Virus record (IMG/VR): IMGVR_UViG_3300035698_001663
Location: 1 to 28,816 of that record
Source: a virus
Length of the DNA stretch: 28,816 nucleotides
Strand: one strand, 5' to 3'
In this document: in pieces, positions 1 through 8,408 of the stretch
Layout: each line of letters begins with the position of its first letter
Position numbering within the stretch: position 1 is the first letter of the stretch
Position numbers and translations under genes: made by a program
Notes under the pieces: generated by a model
Told to the model about the DNA's origin: nothing
Database searches by the model: none
Seen by the model: the letters and a program-made list of their open reading frames with translations, nothing else

Positions 1-53
1 AAAGCATCGAGCACCTTGGATGGGGAGACGCCTTCTTTATTCGTAGACCATGA
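1..53 (+). CDS. 3' end of an upstream gene (partial)
   Basis: A reading frame enters from the left edge and ends with TGA at 51-53. Its visible C-terminus is SIEHLGWGDAFFIRRP. The stop overlaps the next start as ATGA, the same coupling used between later genes of this operon, which is the main reason to think the frame is real. Too little protein is visible to name a family. It is probably another member of the sugar/surface operon. Confidence 0.55.
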   Translation, partial: SIEHLGWGDAFFIRRP

Positions 54-781
54 AAAAAATAGTACTAGGACAGCCTGGAGCCTTTGGAGATCTTCTCATC
101 TGCGCTCCTATTGCTGAGATCTTATCGGAACAGTATGAAGTAGTTTGGCCCTGTGGGGCTGAACACCTTTCCACCCTAGAGAGGTTCAGTTACGTCACCC
201 CCCTGGTCCTACCCAGGCTAACCATGTTCAATCATGGAGACGAAAACGAGAACACTTACTCCTCTAGGATCTATATGGGAATGATTATTGCCGACTCGAT
301 TGGTGCTGAGTACCTTAATCTAGGCAACCGAGTCTTTGAAAACAATACCGTAGCTGATACTCCCCACCCTGGATTAACAGTTGAGGAGTACAAGTACCAA
401 CAAGCGGATATTCCTTTTGAAGCAAAGCAGCAACTCAGATACAGCCGGAACACAGACAAGGAGTCTAGACTCTACGATGAAATGGTTGAACCGGCAGAAG
501 AATACGTCTTTGCTCACTTACTTCAGTCGGATGGTACTAGGGCTGTTATGCCTGAGAAAGAAAAGAGGAAAGTGATTGAGTGTTTGCCCCATGAGGGCTA
601 TGATATATTCGATTGGGCTAAGGTGATCGCTGAGGCTAAGGCCATCTACTGCATTGAGAGCAGCCTGCAGTGCCTTGTTGACGGTAGAATAAATACCTTT
701 AAACAACCCAAGTACCTTCTAACCACAAAACCAGGCCGTACTACGACCGTATCTGCGGGCTGGGACAAACGATATATATGA
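50..781 (+). CDS. Glycosyltransferase family 9-like (heptosyltransferase-like) protein
   Basis: This 243-residue protein opens with GQPGAFGDLLICAPIAEIL, which matches the N-terminal Rossmann motif of GT-B ADP-heptosyltransferase-like enzymes (G-x-x-GD-x-L...P). A C-terminal stretch with AIYCIESSLQCLVDGR resembles the nucleotide-sugar-binding region, where family members have a short Ser/Thr-rich segment followed by a helix. It is shorter than typical GT9 enzymes (about 320-350 residues), so it may be a reduced version. The likely role is transfer of a sugar onto a surface glycan or virion component. It is coupled to its neighbours by ATGA overlaps at both ends. The family-level call is by motif only; acceptor and donor cannot be read from sequence. 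Confidence 0.6.
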   Translation: MKKIVLGQPGAFGDLLICAPIAEILSEQYEVVWPCGAEHLSTLERFSYVTPLVLPRLTMFNHGDENENTYSSRIYMGMIIADSIGAEYLNLGNRVFENNTVADTPHPGLTVEEYKYQQADIPFEAKQQLRYSRNTDKESRLYDEMVEPAEEYVFAHLLQSDGTRAVMPEKEKRKVIECLPHEGYDIFDWAKVIAEAKAIYCIESSLQCLVDGRINTFKQPKYLLTTKPGRTTTVSAGWDKRYI

Positions 782-1269
782 ACTACGTTTACTGTCAAGG
801 TGAAAAGTACCCTGAGTTCCAAGCTAGGGGCAATGCTGCAAAGTATATTATGCCTATGGCTTTGGAATACTGTGAAGGCGAGGGAGTGGATGTAGGATTT
901 GGTAAACCAGAATGGCAGATGCCTAACTCTATTGGTGCTGATCTAGCAGACGACTCTAATGAGTACGATGCTTATTGCCTTCCTACAGACCTAGATTACG
1001 TCTTTTCTAGTCACTGTCTTGAACACCTAGTTAGCTGGGTACGCGCAATTAGCTATTGGGCAATGTGCCTAAAGCAAGGAGGAACTATGTTTCTCTACCT
1101 CCCCCACCCAGACCAAGTATACTGGAGACCCTGGAACAACCCTAAGCACAAGCATATTCTCCATCCCCAAGATGTCGAAAACTGCATGAAGTTCTATGGA
1201 CTTGGAGCGACCACAGTAACAGGGATAGACCTAAATCACTCCTTCGCAATAACCGGAACCAAACTATGA
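778..1269 (+). CDS. Small class I SAM-dependent methyltransferase
   Basis: The 163-residue product has GVDVGFGKPEW (a variant of the SAM-binding glycine loop of motif I), then DLDYVFSSHCLEHL, which fits the motif in which a central strand is followed by S-x-x-x-LEH in Methyltransf_11-type enzymes, and LKQGGTMFLYLPHPD (motif III region). The ending LNHSFAITGTKL is a plausible final beta-hairpin. It is short but contains the full SAM-binding core. The start is ATG overlapping the stop of the glycosyltransferase (ATGA). In this operon it could methylate a sugar or a sugar-peptide acceptor; the substrate is unknown. Confidence 0.7.
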   Translation: MNYVYCQGEKYPEFQARGNAAKYIMPMALEYCEGEGVDVGFGKPEWQMPNSIGADLADDSNEYDAYCLPTDLDYVFSSHCLEHLVSWVRAISYWAMCLKQGGTMFLYLPHPDQVYWRPWNNPKHKHILHPQDVENCMKFYGLGATTVTGIDLNHSFAITGTKL

Positions 1270-2057
1270 AAAAGATCGCATTCAGTACTTGGTGTACAGA
1301 CGACTACATTAACAAAGTAGGGCTAGAGGGTCTCAAAAACTCTCTAGCCTATTTTCATCCTGAGATCCCTCTGTTCGTATATGATACAGAGAAGACACAG
1401 GGGCTAAAGATTCAGTGGGGAGCTTTAGCTAAACCTTACTTCATGATGCCTCTTACTTGTATTGACCTAGCTGAGGGCTACGATATGGTTATCCATATTG
1501 ATGCTGACAGTACAGTGACAGGCCCCCTGACTGAGCTTCTAGAGTCTGATGAGGACATCATTGGAGTAGTGAATAACAACTCCCAAGGCAAAGCAGGACG
1601 ATGCCCCGGAATCACTATTCAGGATATCCCTGTAGCAGACTTTCTGAATGCTGGCCTTGTTGGCAGTAATAACCTTCAGTTCTGGAGGGATTGGAGAGGA
1701 CTGAATCACAGGTACGGTGAGAAGTTTGAAGGACATGAACAAGATATCCTAAACATCATGGCTAAGAGTGAGGACTTCTCTGTTAAGATCCTAGACCCAA
1801 TCGGTAGTGAGATTTCCTACGGACAGTCTAACGTCTGGGGGACTGAAACTCATTGGGATAGCTGGAGCCTGATGTACATGAAGGATAACCAACTCTGCTT
1901 GGATGATCCTGTCACAGAAAAAACAATGGTAGTGAAGGTGCTGCACCAAGCTGGAGGCAATGCTTCGATCTATCCCATGCGTCCTTGGATGGACTCAATT
2001 GTAGCCGATGATGTCCGAGACTACCTTCACATAATTTGTAATGAAAGACAAGATTGA
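1266..2057 (+). CDS. GT-A fold glycosyltransferase-like protein
   Basis: The 263-residue protein begins with MKKIAFSTWCTDDYI, typical of nucleotide-diphospho-sugar transferases, and has a DxD metal/donor motif at residues 79-81 in the context MVIHIDADSTV. A later stretch, FLNAGLVGSNN, followed by EGHEQDILNIM, resembles the conserved 'N-x-G' and 'D-Q-D' segments of GT8-like enzymes, which bind the acceptor and close the active site. The start overlaps the upstream stop as ATGA. The 3' end overlaps the next gene by 17 nt. The likely role is sugar transfer in the surface-glycan pathway; donor specificity is not predictable. Confidence 0.65.
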   Translation: MKKIAFSTWCTDDYINKVGLEGLKNSLAYFHPEIPLFVYDTEKTQGLKIQWGALAKPYFMMPLTCIDLAEGYDMVIHIDADSTVTGPLTELLESDEDIIGVVNNNSQGKAGRCPGITIQDIPVADFLNAGLVGSNNLQFWRDWRGLNHRYGEKFEGHEQDILNIMAKSEDFSVKILDPIGSEISYGQSNVWGTETHWDSWSLMYMKDNQLCLDDPVTEKTMVVKVLHQAGGNASIYPMRPWMDSIVADDVRDYLHIICNERQD

Positions 2058-3324
2058 CAAGTTCCTGGCTTCTCTTGATGACGAGGATATTCTTCGGTAC
2101 GCCTATAACCAGAAATGCGATATTCCAGTATACTATTCAGGCCCTTCTTGGGACCGAGAGGAGCTTTCCGCAGCTATAAGTTCTCTGGTGTGTGGGCAAT
2201 GGCTATCCTCAGGGGAAGAGGTAACCAAGTTCGAAAAGCAGTTCGCCCAAAGTGAGGGCGTAAACTCTGCTCTAATGGTGAACTCAGGTAGCTCTGCTAA
2301 CCTAGTACTCCTAGCTGCTTGCAAGAAGCATTACGGCTGGTCCGATGATTCTGAGATTGTAGTTTCAGTAGTCGGCTTCCCCACTACCATTGCGCCTATT
2401 GTCCAGAACAACATGGTGCCTAAGTTCGTGGATATCGAAATGGATAGCCTGAACTTCAACCTAGAGCTAGTAGAAGAAGCTATCACAGATAAGACTGTAG
2501 CCATCTTCCTCTCCCCAGTTCTGGGTAATCCATGCGACATGGAAGAACTTAGTAGGATTTGCATGGAGAAGGATGTCATGCTCCTTCTAGATGGGTGCGA
2601 TAGCTTTGGTACACAATACCTAGGACAGCCCCTAGCCAAGTATGCAACTGCTACCACTTGTTCCTTCTACCCTGCTCACCACATTACTACAGGGGAAGGA
2701 GGCATGGTCTACTCAGATGATACTCGTCTCATTCAAATTGCTCGTAGCATTGCTTGGTGGGGTAGAGACTGTTTCTGTGTAGGCTCATGTAACCTCCTAG
2801 CCAATGGAATGTGTAACAACAGGTTCTCTAACTGGCTACCTGATTATGATGGTATCGTAGACCACAAATATGTCTTCACTAATGTAGGGTACAACCTAAA
2901 GCCTCTTGATCTACAAGGAGCCATCGGGCAGGTTCAACTAAAGAAGGCACCTAAACTACATGAGAGAAGACAGAGGAACAAGATTCGAATTAGTTCTATT
3001 ATGTCTAAAGTTGTTAGCGGCATCAGGATTCCCCTTAGCGAGAGAAACTCTACGGTGTCTTGGTTTGGAGTCCCTATTATCTGCTGCAACGATGAACTGA
3101 AACTCAAACTAGTCTCCTTCCTAGAGGCAAACAAGATTCAGACAAGGAACTACTTCGCTGGCAATATCCTCATGCACCCAGCCTACAGAGACCTGGGTAA
3201 TTTTAGAGACTACCCCAATGCTAACGAGGTGTTAGAGAGAGTCTTCTTCCTAGGCACCTCCCCCTCCTACTCAGAAACTACCTTCGATTACATCGAAGAC
3301 GTAATGAAAAAATGGCAAGAGTAA
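2041..3324 (+). CDS. rfbH: RfbH-like CDP-4-keto-6-deoxyhexose 3-dehydratase (E1-type, PMP-dependent)
   Basis: This 427-residue DegT/DnrJ/EryC1 fold protein has the hallmarks of the 3-dehydratase branch rather than of a sugar aminotransferase. The segment SFYPAHHITTGEGG places His (213, with a second at 214) where aminotransferases have the PLP-binding Lys, as in RfbH/AscC and ColD. Four cysteines at residues 244, 246, 250 and 258 (DCFCVGSC then C) match the [2Fe-2S] site of the E1 dehydratases, although the last gap is longer than I expect for the family. SGSSANLVLL is the PMP phosphate-binding loop. The known reaction removes the C3 hydroxyl of a nucleotide-linked 4-keto-6-deoxyhexose and needs a reductase partner (E3), which is not in this window. 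Confidence 0.85.
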   Translation: MKDKIDKFLASLDDEDILRYAYNQKCDIPVYYSGPSWDREELSAAISSLVCGQWLSSGEEVTKFEKQFAQSEGVNSALMVNSGSSANLVLLAACKKHYGWSDDSEIVVSVVGFPTTIAPIVQNNMVPKFVDIEMDSLNFNLELVEEAITDKTVAIFLSPVLGNPCDMEELSRICMEKDVMLLLDGCDSFGTQYLGQPLAKYATATTCSFYPAHHITTGEGGMVYSDDTRLIQIARSIAWWGRDCFCVGSCNLLANGMCNNRFSNWLPDYDGIVDHKYVFTNVGYNLKPLDLQGAIGQVQLKKAPKLHERRQRNKIRISSIMSKVVSGIRIPLSERNSTVSWFGVPIICCNDELKLKLVSFLEANKIQTRNYFAGNILMHPAYRDLGNFRDYPNANEVLERVFFLGTSPSYSETTFDYIEDVMKKWQE

Positions 3325-5093
3325 AAGTATCAGACTACATCTTCGATTACCTTCGTAGGAACATTGATTGCGACCATGCTTTCTCTCTGACAGGAGGAGG
3401 TAGTATGCACCTGAATGATTCCCTTGTGAATAGGGGGTTTGAAGTAGTCTACACTCACCATGAGCAGGCTGCTGCTATGGCTGCGGTAGCATATGCTAAG
3501 ACTAACAATAAGACAGGACTGGCAGTAACAACTACAGGCTGTGGGTCTACCAATGCTATCACAGGACTTCTAGATGCCTGGCAGGACAGCATCCCCGTCA
3601 TCTTTATCTCAGGACAGGTTAACGTAAAGCACACCTGTACTATTAGGAAGGGTATTAGGAAGCTTGGTGTACAGGATTCCAACATCATTGATATCGTAAA
3701 GCCTATCACCAAGTACGCTAAGATAGTTACCGAAGCTTCGCAGATTCAAGAAGCCTTAGAGACTGCTGTTATCAAAGCTACGATGGGAAGACCTGGCCCC
3801 GTATGGCTTGATATCCCTCTGGATATTCAATCAGCCTACATTGAAGAACCTACTAAGGAAAAGGTTTCTTTTGTGCTTAATCACCCCACCAAGCCTACCT
3901 GGCAACTATCCCAGCTTGTAGAGAAGATGAATGCGGCTGAACGCCCTATCTTCCTTGTTGGAAATGGAGTATACCTGGCTGGAGCAGAGCGCATTTTCTG
4001 TATTCTAGCTAAAGAAGCTAACATTCCATATGTAACTACGTTCCTAGGTAAGAACGTATCCCCTGAAGAGGAGGGGAACTTGGGCACTGTGGGTATCAAG
4101 GGCAGCAGATCAGGCAACTTCGCTCTCCAAAGGGCTGACCTAGTAATTGCTATTGGTACTAGTCTAAGCGTGCCTGTTACTGGATACAACTTCGATCACT
4201 TTGCTCCTGATGCTGAGGTTGTAGTTATTGACATCGACCAACAGGAACATCAGAAGGATACCGTTAAGATTGATGAGCTAATCGTAGCTGATGCTTTGTT
4301 TGCTTGCAACTACCTCCTCAATCTAGAACCAAAGTACAATTGTTGGAAGTGGAGAGCGGAGTGTTTGGATAACCACCATGAGTGGGGCATTACCAAAAAG
4401 TCAAGTGCTTCTGGACCCGTTAGTATCTACACACTCCTAAAGCAGATTAGCAAGATAGCTATGCCTGACACTGTTTTTGTTGCTGATGCTGGCTCTGCTT
4501 TCTATGCTTCCTGTCAAGCTCTTAAGCTTCGCAATAAACAAAAACTCATCGTCCCTGGTGCTCAAGCTGAAATGGGATTTACCATCCCCGGAATGCTAGG
4601 TGCTGCGAAAGCAAATCCTGATTCCCTAGTGTTCGGAATTACCGGGGAAGGTTCCTTTATGACGAATGTACAAGAACTGCAAACCTTAAAAGATAATGGA
4701 GTTTGTGGTGCCCTCTTTGTCATTAAGAATGGAGGCTACAGTTCAATTAAGAATACCCAAGATAAGTTCTTTGGAAGGAGAACAGGTGTAGATGAAAATT
4801 CAGGTGTAGGCTTCCCTAGAATTGAAAAAGCAGTAAGAGCTTTTGATATTACAGCTTACACTGTTGACAGTACTGCTGCACTGGATGATATCTCTGCACT
4901 TCAATGTAAGATCAGGTTGGAAGGACTGGTAGTTTTTGTTGTTGATTGCATTGAACAGGAGCAAATCATTCCCTCATTGGCAGTTGAGAAGGCCGAAGAC
5001 GGGACTATTATAACTAGACCTCTGGAGGATATGTACCCCCTGATGAGTCGAGAGGAATTCCATTACAAAAGAAAAGGTAGCCCCTTAGAGTAG
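3312..5093 (+). CDS. Thiamine-diphosphate enzyme, acetolactate synthase (IlvB) family
   Basis: The 593-residue protein has the three-domain layout of the ThDP/acetolactate synthase family. The Pyr domain has the activating Glu51 in THHEQAAAMAAVAYA. The middle domain has the LVGNGV / NLGTVGIKGS / DLVIAIGTSL run. The PP domain has GEGS at about residue 445 followed by KNGGYSSI, the GDG-to-NN ThDP/Mg motif with Glu in place of the second Asp. Family members include YerE, which adds a two-carbon unit to CDP-4-keto-3,6-dideoxyglucose to make a branched sugar, so the position immediately after an RfbH homologue (13-nt overlap) is suggestive. Other possibilities are a decarboxylase or lyase acting on a keto acid. 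The fold call is firm; the substrate is inference. Confidence 0.85.
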   Translation: MARVKVSDYIFDYLRRNIDCDHAFSLTGGGSMHLNDSLVNRGFEVVYTHHEQAAAMAAVAYAKTNNKTGLAVTTTGCGSTNAITGLLDAWQDSIPVIFISGQVNVKHTCTIRKGIRKLGVQDSNIIDIVKPITKYAKIVTEASQIQEALETAVIKATMGRPGPVWLDIPLDIQSAYIEEPTKEKVSFVLNHPTKPTWQLSQLVEKMNAAERPIFLVGNGVYLAGAERIFCILAKEANIPYVTTFLGKNVSPEEEGNLGTVGIKGSRSGNFALQRADLVIAIGTSLSVPVTGYNFDHFAPDAEVVVIDIDQQEHQKDTVKIDELIVADALFACNYLLNLEPKYNCWKWRAECLDNHHEWGITKKSSASGPVSIYTLLKQISKIAMPDTVFVADAGSAFYASCQALKLRNKQKLIVPGAQAEMGFTIPGMLGAAKANPDSLVFGITGEGSFMTNVQELQTLKDNGVCGALFVIKNGGYSSIKNTQDKFFGRRTGVDENSGVGFPRIEKAVRAFDITAYTVDSTAALDDISALQCKIRLEGLVVFVVDCIEQEQIIPSLAVEKAEDGTIITRPLEDMYPLMSREEFHYKRKGSPLE

Positions 5094-5114
5094 GAATTAA
5101 AGAAGGAAGATACC

Positions 5115-6695
5115 ATGCTAAATAGAAAGATAATTACTACTAAAGCCATTAAGCTTGCAAGGCGTTCTAATACTGACGCCTTTTCCGATGCTGACGTTAC
5201 AGAGGTGTTCAATGATCTAGTAGCAGAGTTTGAGATTGTCCCTGTTCCTCCCCCATCTGAAGGACTTGTAGGGGTAGTTGTAGGTGGAATCGAATATGCC
5301 CTACCCATCGGAACCCAGTCCCATCTTGGTAATGGTTTGTACCTTACTCCTTGTGATGATTTTGGGATTAAGACTCTGGTTTTCACCAATCCTAATACGA
5401 GTAGGATCAGCTATGAGTTTACCTGTCTTGAGTGGACTCTTACTGGTGCTTCTGCCCTTGTTGCTGGTGGAGTAGGGGTCTTCCAAAGCATCTATAACTT
5501 CAATGATGATTGGGTTTCTAGTGTAGACTACAATATCTTCGATGAGCTATCTATCCCTGGTAAGCAAGCAGTTAGTAAGTTCTGGAGTCATAACGCAAGC
5601 GTCCTTCTAGGCCAACACCAATATCCCTATGACCTGAATGAGGGTAGTGGATTCCTTGTATACCCTAACCAGAGTTGGATGAACTGCCCTGATGGTATTC
5701 GTCTAGCCTGTCAATACGTCCGTCGCTATGCTAACTGTATTTCTACGGCTTTCCCTTTAGCTATTAAAGAGCATGGGTTCATTGGAAATGATGGTAGCAA
5801 GTCCTACATTTGGGGCGAGCGTTATGGTATTAAGACACCTGGATTCAACTATGTTGCTATTATCCATAACGGTAATCTTAGGGAGCTAGACCATGAGCAC
5901 CTTGGACGAATTACCCACCTGGCTTATCGTCTTGCGAAGCTTGGTTTCGTCTGGGCGAAGAAGGTTATGGAGCATATCGTTATGGAGGTACGTCAGAAGT
6001 GGCTTACCCCTAACACTTCAGACGGAAACATCAAGAGAGTTTCCTGGTGGAGTGTTGATGGATTCCTCGAAACCCCCGAATACGCAGGTAAGGGCTCAGA
6101 ACACGTTGGCCGAGATACTGGTCATGTTCTAACTGCATTAGCTTACGGGGTAGATCTTGGACTAGCAACCAACGAAGAACTAGAGCGAATGATTTACTTC
6201 GTGGAGTATATGTTCGTCTTCGACCTGCCGGATGTTGCTCATATGCTTTACTATAAGGATCCTGTAACGGAATACGAAAGTAATGCGTGGGAGAGGAAGT
6301 TACAAGATTACCTACATGAGATCCCCCCTAACCTCCCAGCACGCACGAAAGAGAAGATTAGCCTAGTGGTGGGTTTCGAAGAGGTAATCATTGCTTGTGG
6401 TTTGTTTGTTGCTTCTCAAATCCAAGGCTCTCGCGGATTGAATAATAATTCTGCTTCTAACCTATTCCATATAATGTTCGACTCCATCAGCGATACTCCT
6501 GATATGCTTCAGGTCTTCTACGAAGGGGAGTACATGAAGAGCCTTTCCGATACTAGGAGTAGTACCTGGGTGAACTACTTCCTTAATGATCCTCTTGCAC
6601 TAGAGCACGCTAAAACCCTGGCAGGTAATAGTGATTTCGCTTCTAACCCTACTACCCTAGTCCTAACCAACGACTTCCCCTACAGACAACCATGA
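5115..6695 (+). CDS. Unrecognised 526-residue protein within the sugar operon
   Basis: I do not recognise this family. The start is supported by a clear AAGGAAG ribosome-binding site before ATG 5115, unlike most neighbours, which rely on overlap coupling. The first 50 residues look like a short helical head. Residues 50-150 are beta-rich (GLVGVVVGGIEYALPIGT). The rest is rich in aromatic residues and in paired helices such as GRDTGHVLTALAYGVDLGL. This could be a helical-toroid carbohydrate-active domain or a virion-attached receptor-binding protein, but no catalytic motif is evident. No signal peptide or membrane segment is visible. It ends in an ATGA overlap with the PanB-like gene. Confidence 0.75.
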   Translation: MLNRKIITTKAIKLARRSNTDAFSDADVTEVFNDLVAEFEIVPVPPPSEGLVGVVVGGIEYALPIGTQSHLGNGLYLTPCDDFGIKTLVFTNPNTSRISYEFTCLEWTLTGASALVAGGVGVFQSIYNFNDDWVSSVDYNIFDELSIPGKQAVSKFWSHNASVLLGQHQYPYDLNEGSGFLVYPNQSWMNCPDGIRLACQYVRRYANCISTAFPLAIKEHGFIGNDGSKSYIWGERYGIKTPGFNYVAIIHNGNLRELDHEHLGRITHLAYRLAKLGFVWAKKVMEHIVMEVRQKWLTPNTSDGNIKRVSWWSVDGFLETPEYAGKGSEHVGRDTGHVLTALAYGVDLGLATNEELERMIYFVEYMFVFDLPDVAHMLYYKDPVTEYESNAWERKLQDYLHEIPPNLPARTKEKISLVVGFEEVIIACGLFVASQIQGSRGLNNNSASNLFHIMFDSISDTPDMLQVFYEGEYMKSLSDTRSSTWVNYFLNDPLALEHAKTLAGNSDFASNPTTLVLTNDFPYRQP

Positions 6696-7588
6696 AAAGA
6701 ACCCTATTAAATCTTCTGGACAGAACTAAAAAGCAGGTATGGGTTACAGCCTACGATTACTGTACTGCTTGTGCTGCATCCCAAGCTGATGTGTGTGCAA
6801 TTCTTGTTGGAGATTCAGGAGGTATGGTGAATCTAGGTTATTCCACTACGAACCCCGTCACTATGGATGAGATGATTTCCATGTGTCAAGCTGTTCGTAG
6901 AGGAGCACCCAAAACGTTCCTCATTGGGGATATGCCCCAAGGATCTTATGAGGTTAGCGATGAGGAGGCTGTCCGTAACGCTATGAGGTTCATCAAGGTA
7001 GGTGGTGTTGATGCTATTAAATTGGAGGGATGCAACCAAAGGATAGTGAGTAGTATTAGGGCTATTTCCCAAGCAGGAATCGTAGTAGTAGGTCATGCTG
7101 GCCTAACACCCCAATCATCAGCTAAGTTTGGTGGGTATCGAGTTCAGGGGAAAACTAGGGAGTCTTATATCAGTCTGCTCAGTAACATTAGGCTTCTATC
7201 CCTAGATTGCTCTCTAATCCTAATTGAAGCTGTCCCCAAGGAAGTAGGTCGATCTATCTACAAGAATACTATTAAGAACGACACTCCCCTCATTGGTATT
7301 GGAGCAGGGCCACACATGGACGGCCAGCTACTAATTTGTGCTGATATCACAGGCACCTACCCTAACTTCACTCCCTCCTTCGCCAAGTGCTATGTGCCAC
7401 AGGCAATTGCTAGGGCAGAAGAGTACTCTTCCCAGGCCACTAGCTCAGGGTACAACCTAATGTTTTCTTGCTTCCTTGAATACATTACGGAGGTTGAATC
7501 TGGTGCCTTCCCAAGCGATGAGTTTTGCTACCACCTAACCAATGCTCAACTGGAAGATCTAAAAGGATATTATGATTTCACCGAATGA
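6692..7588 (+). CDS. panB: PanB-like 3-methyl-2-oxobutanoate hydroxymethyltransferase
   Basis: The 298-residue product follows PanB motif by motif: LVGDSGGM (Asp41), IGDMPQGSY (Asp80), IKLEG (Glu112), VGHAGLTPQSSAKFGGY, LIEAVPKE (Glu179), GIGAGPHMDGQ and EVESGAFPS. These correspond to the Mg ligands and catalytic glutamate known in E. coli PanB, so the active site appears intact. The known reaction transfers a one-carbon unit from methylene-tetrahydrofolate to 2-oxoisovalerate to make ketopantoate, the pantothenate/CoA precursor. No other pantothenate gene is nearby, and it sits between an unknown protein and an SDR in a sugar operon, so it may have been recruited to hydroxymethylate another 2-oxo acid. 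The start overlaps upstream as ATGA. Confidence 0.9.
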   Translation: MKRTLLNLLDRTKKQVWVTAYDYCTACAASQADVCAILVGDSGGMVNLGYSTTNPVTMDEMISMCQAVRRGAPKTFLIGDMPQGSYEVSDEEAVRNAMRFIKVGGVDAIKLEGCNQRIVSSIRAISQAGIVVVGHAGLTPQSSAKFGGYRVQGKTRESYISLLSNIRLLSLDCSLILIEAVPKEVGRSIYKNTIKNDTPLIGIGAGPHMDGQLLICADITGTYPNFTPSFAKCYVPQAIARAEEYSSQATSSGYNLMFSCFLEYITEVESGAFPSDEFCYHLTNAQLEDLKGYYDFTE

Positions 7589-8408
7589 AGGTAAGACTGT
7601 TGTAGTTACGGGAGCCACTGGATTCATTGGTAGCCACGTTGTTATAGAGCTAGAGAAAAGTGGTTACTGCGTAGTAGCTCTTGAAGGAAGAGAGATGCTA
7701 AACCTGTTAGATGGGAAAGCGGTACATACGTTCCTTAAGGAAACTGACCCCACGTTCATTGTACATTGTGCAGGAGAGCAAGGCTTCCGTGAGTCTGACC
7801 AGACGCCTGAACTATTCTACAACAATGTAATGATGTTTCAACACCTGCTTAAGTGGGTTAGAGGGGCTGGTAGAGGTATGTGCAAACTAATCAATCTGTC
7901 CTCTGGGTGTGATAATAGAACTGATACTTACTACTCTGCGTCTAAGAGTGTTATCAAAGACTTTATTACTACTTCTGTCGTTCACCTAGTTCCCTTTGGA
8001 GTATTTGGTATGGGGGAAAGCTCTAACCGATTCTTCCCTACCTGCTTCGAGGCTTGTGCTAGAGGAGAACCAATCAAGATCTTTCAGGATAAGCTAATGA
8101 GTTACGTCTATGTCAAGGATCTAGCTCGCATGATTGAGAGTATTCTGTCTGTAGAAGCAACTCAGCCTAGTTATACACGGAGAGTTCACGCTGTATACGA
8201 TAAGCATACTTCCGAGTACCTATCAGACTTTGCTGAAATGGTATGCTCTGTAACAGGAGCCGCTGTACCCATTTGGGTATCACAATATAACATGGATGAG
8301 CCCGACTATCGTGGCTTCTCTAATAAACAAGGACATCCCTTCCTGTATGAAGGGTCAATTTTAGAAGGAATTAAGGAGTACTACGCAGAATGGAAAAACG
8401 AGCAATAG
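7572..8408 (+). CDS. NAD-dependent epimerase/dehydratase/reductase (extended SDR)
   Basis: The 278-residue protein has the N-terminal dinucleotide motif VVVTGATGFIGSHV, HCAGEQGFRESDQTPELFYNN in the region after strand 4, a Ser-rich strand (NLSSGCD) and the Tyr121-x-x-x-Lys125 catalytic pair in YSASK. The segment SYVYVKDLARMIESIL is the conserved end of the substrate domain. It resembles GDP-fucose-synthase/4-keto-reductase type enzymes but is a little shorter than the usual 310-330 residues. Here it could reduce the 4-keto group of the sugar product made by the upstream enzymes. It overlaps PanB by 17 nt and the next gene by 19 nt. Confidence 0.85.
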   Translation: MISPNEGKTVVVTGATGFIGSHVVIELEKSGYCVVALEGREMLNLLDGKAVHTFLKETDPTFIVHCAGEQGFRESDQTPELFYNNVMMFQHLLKWVRGAGRGMCKLINLSSGCDNRTDTYYSASKSVIKDFITTSVVHLVPFGVFGMGESSNRFFPTCFEACARGEPIKIFQDKLMSYVYVKDLARMIESILSVEATQPSYTRRVHAVYDKHTSEYLSDFAEMVCSVTGAAVPIWVSQYNMDEPDYRGFSNKQGHPFLYEGSILEGIKEYYAEWKNEQ

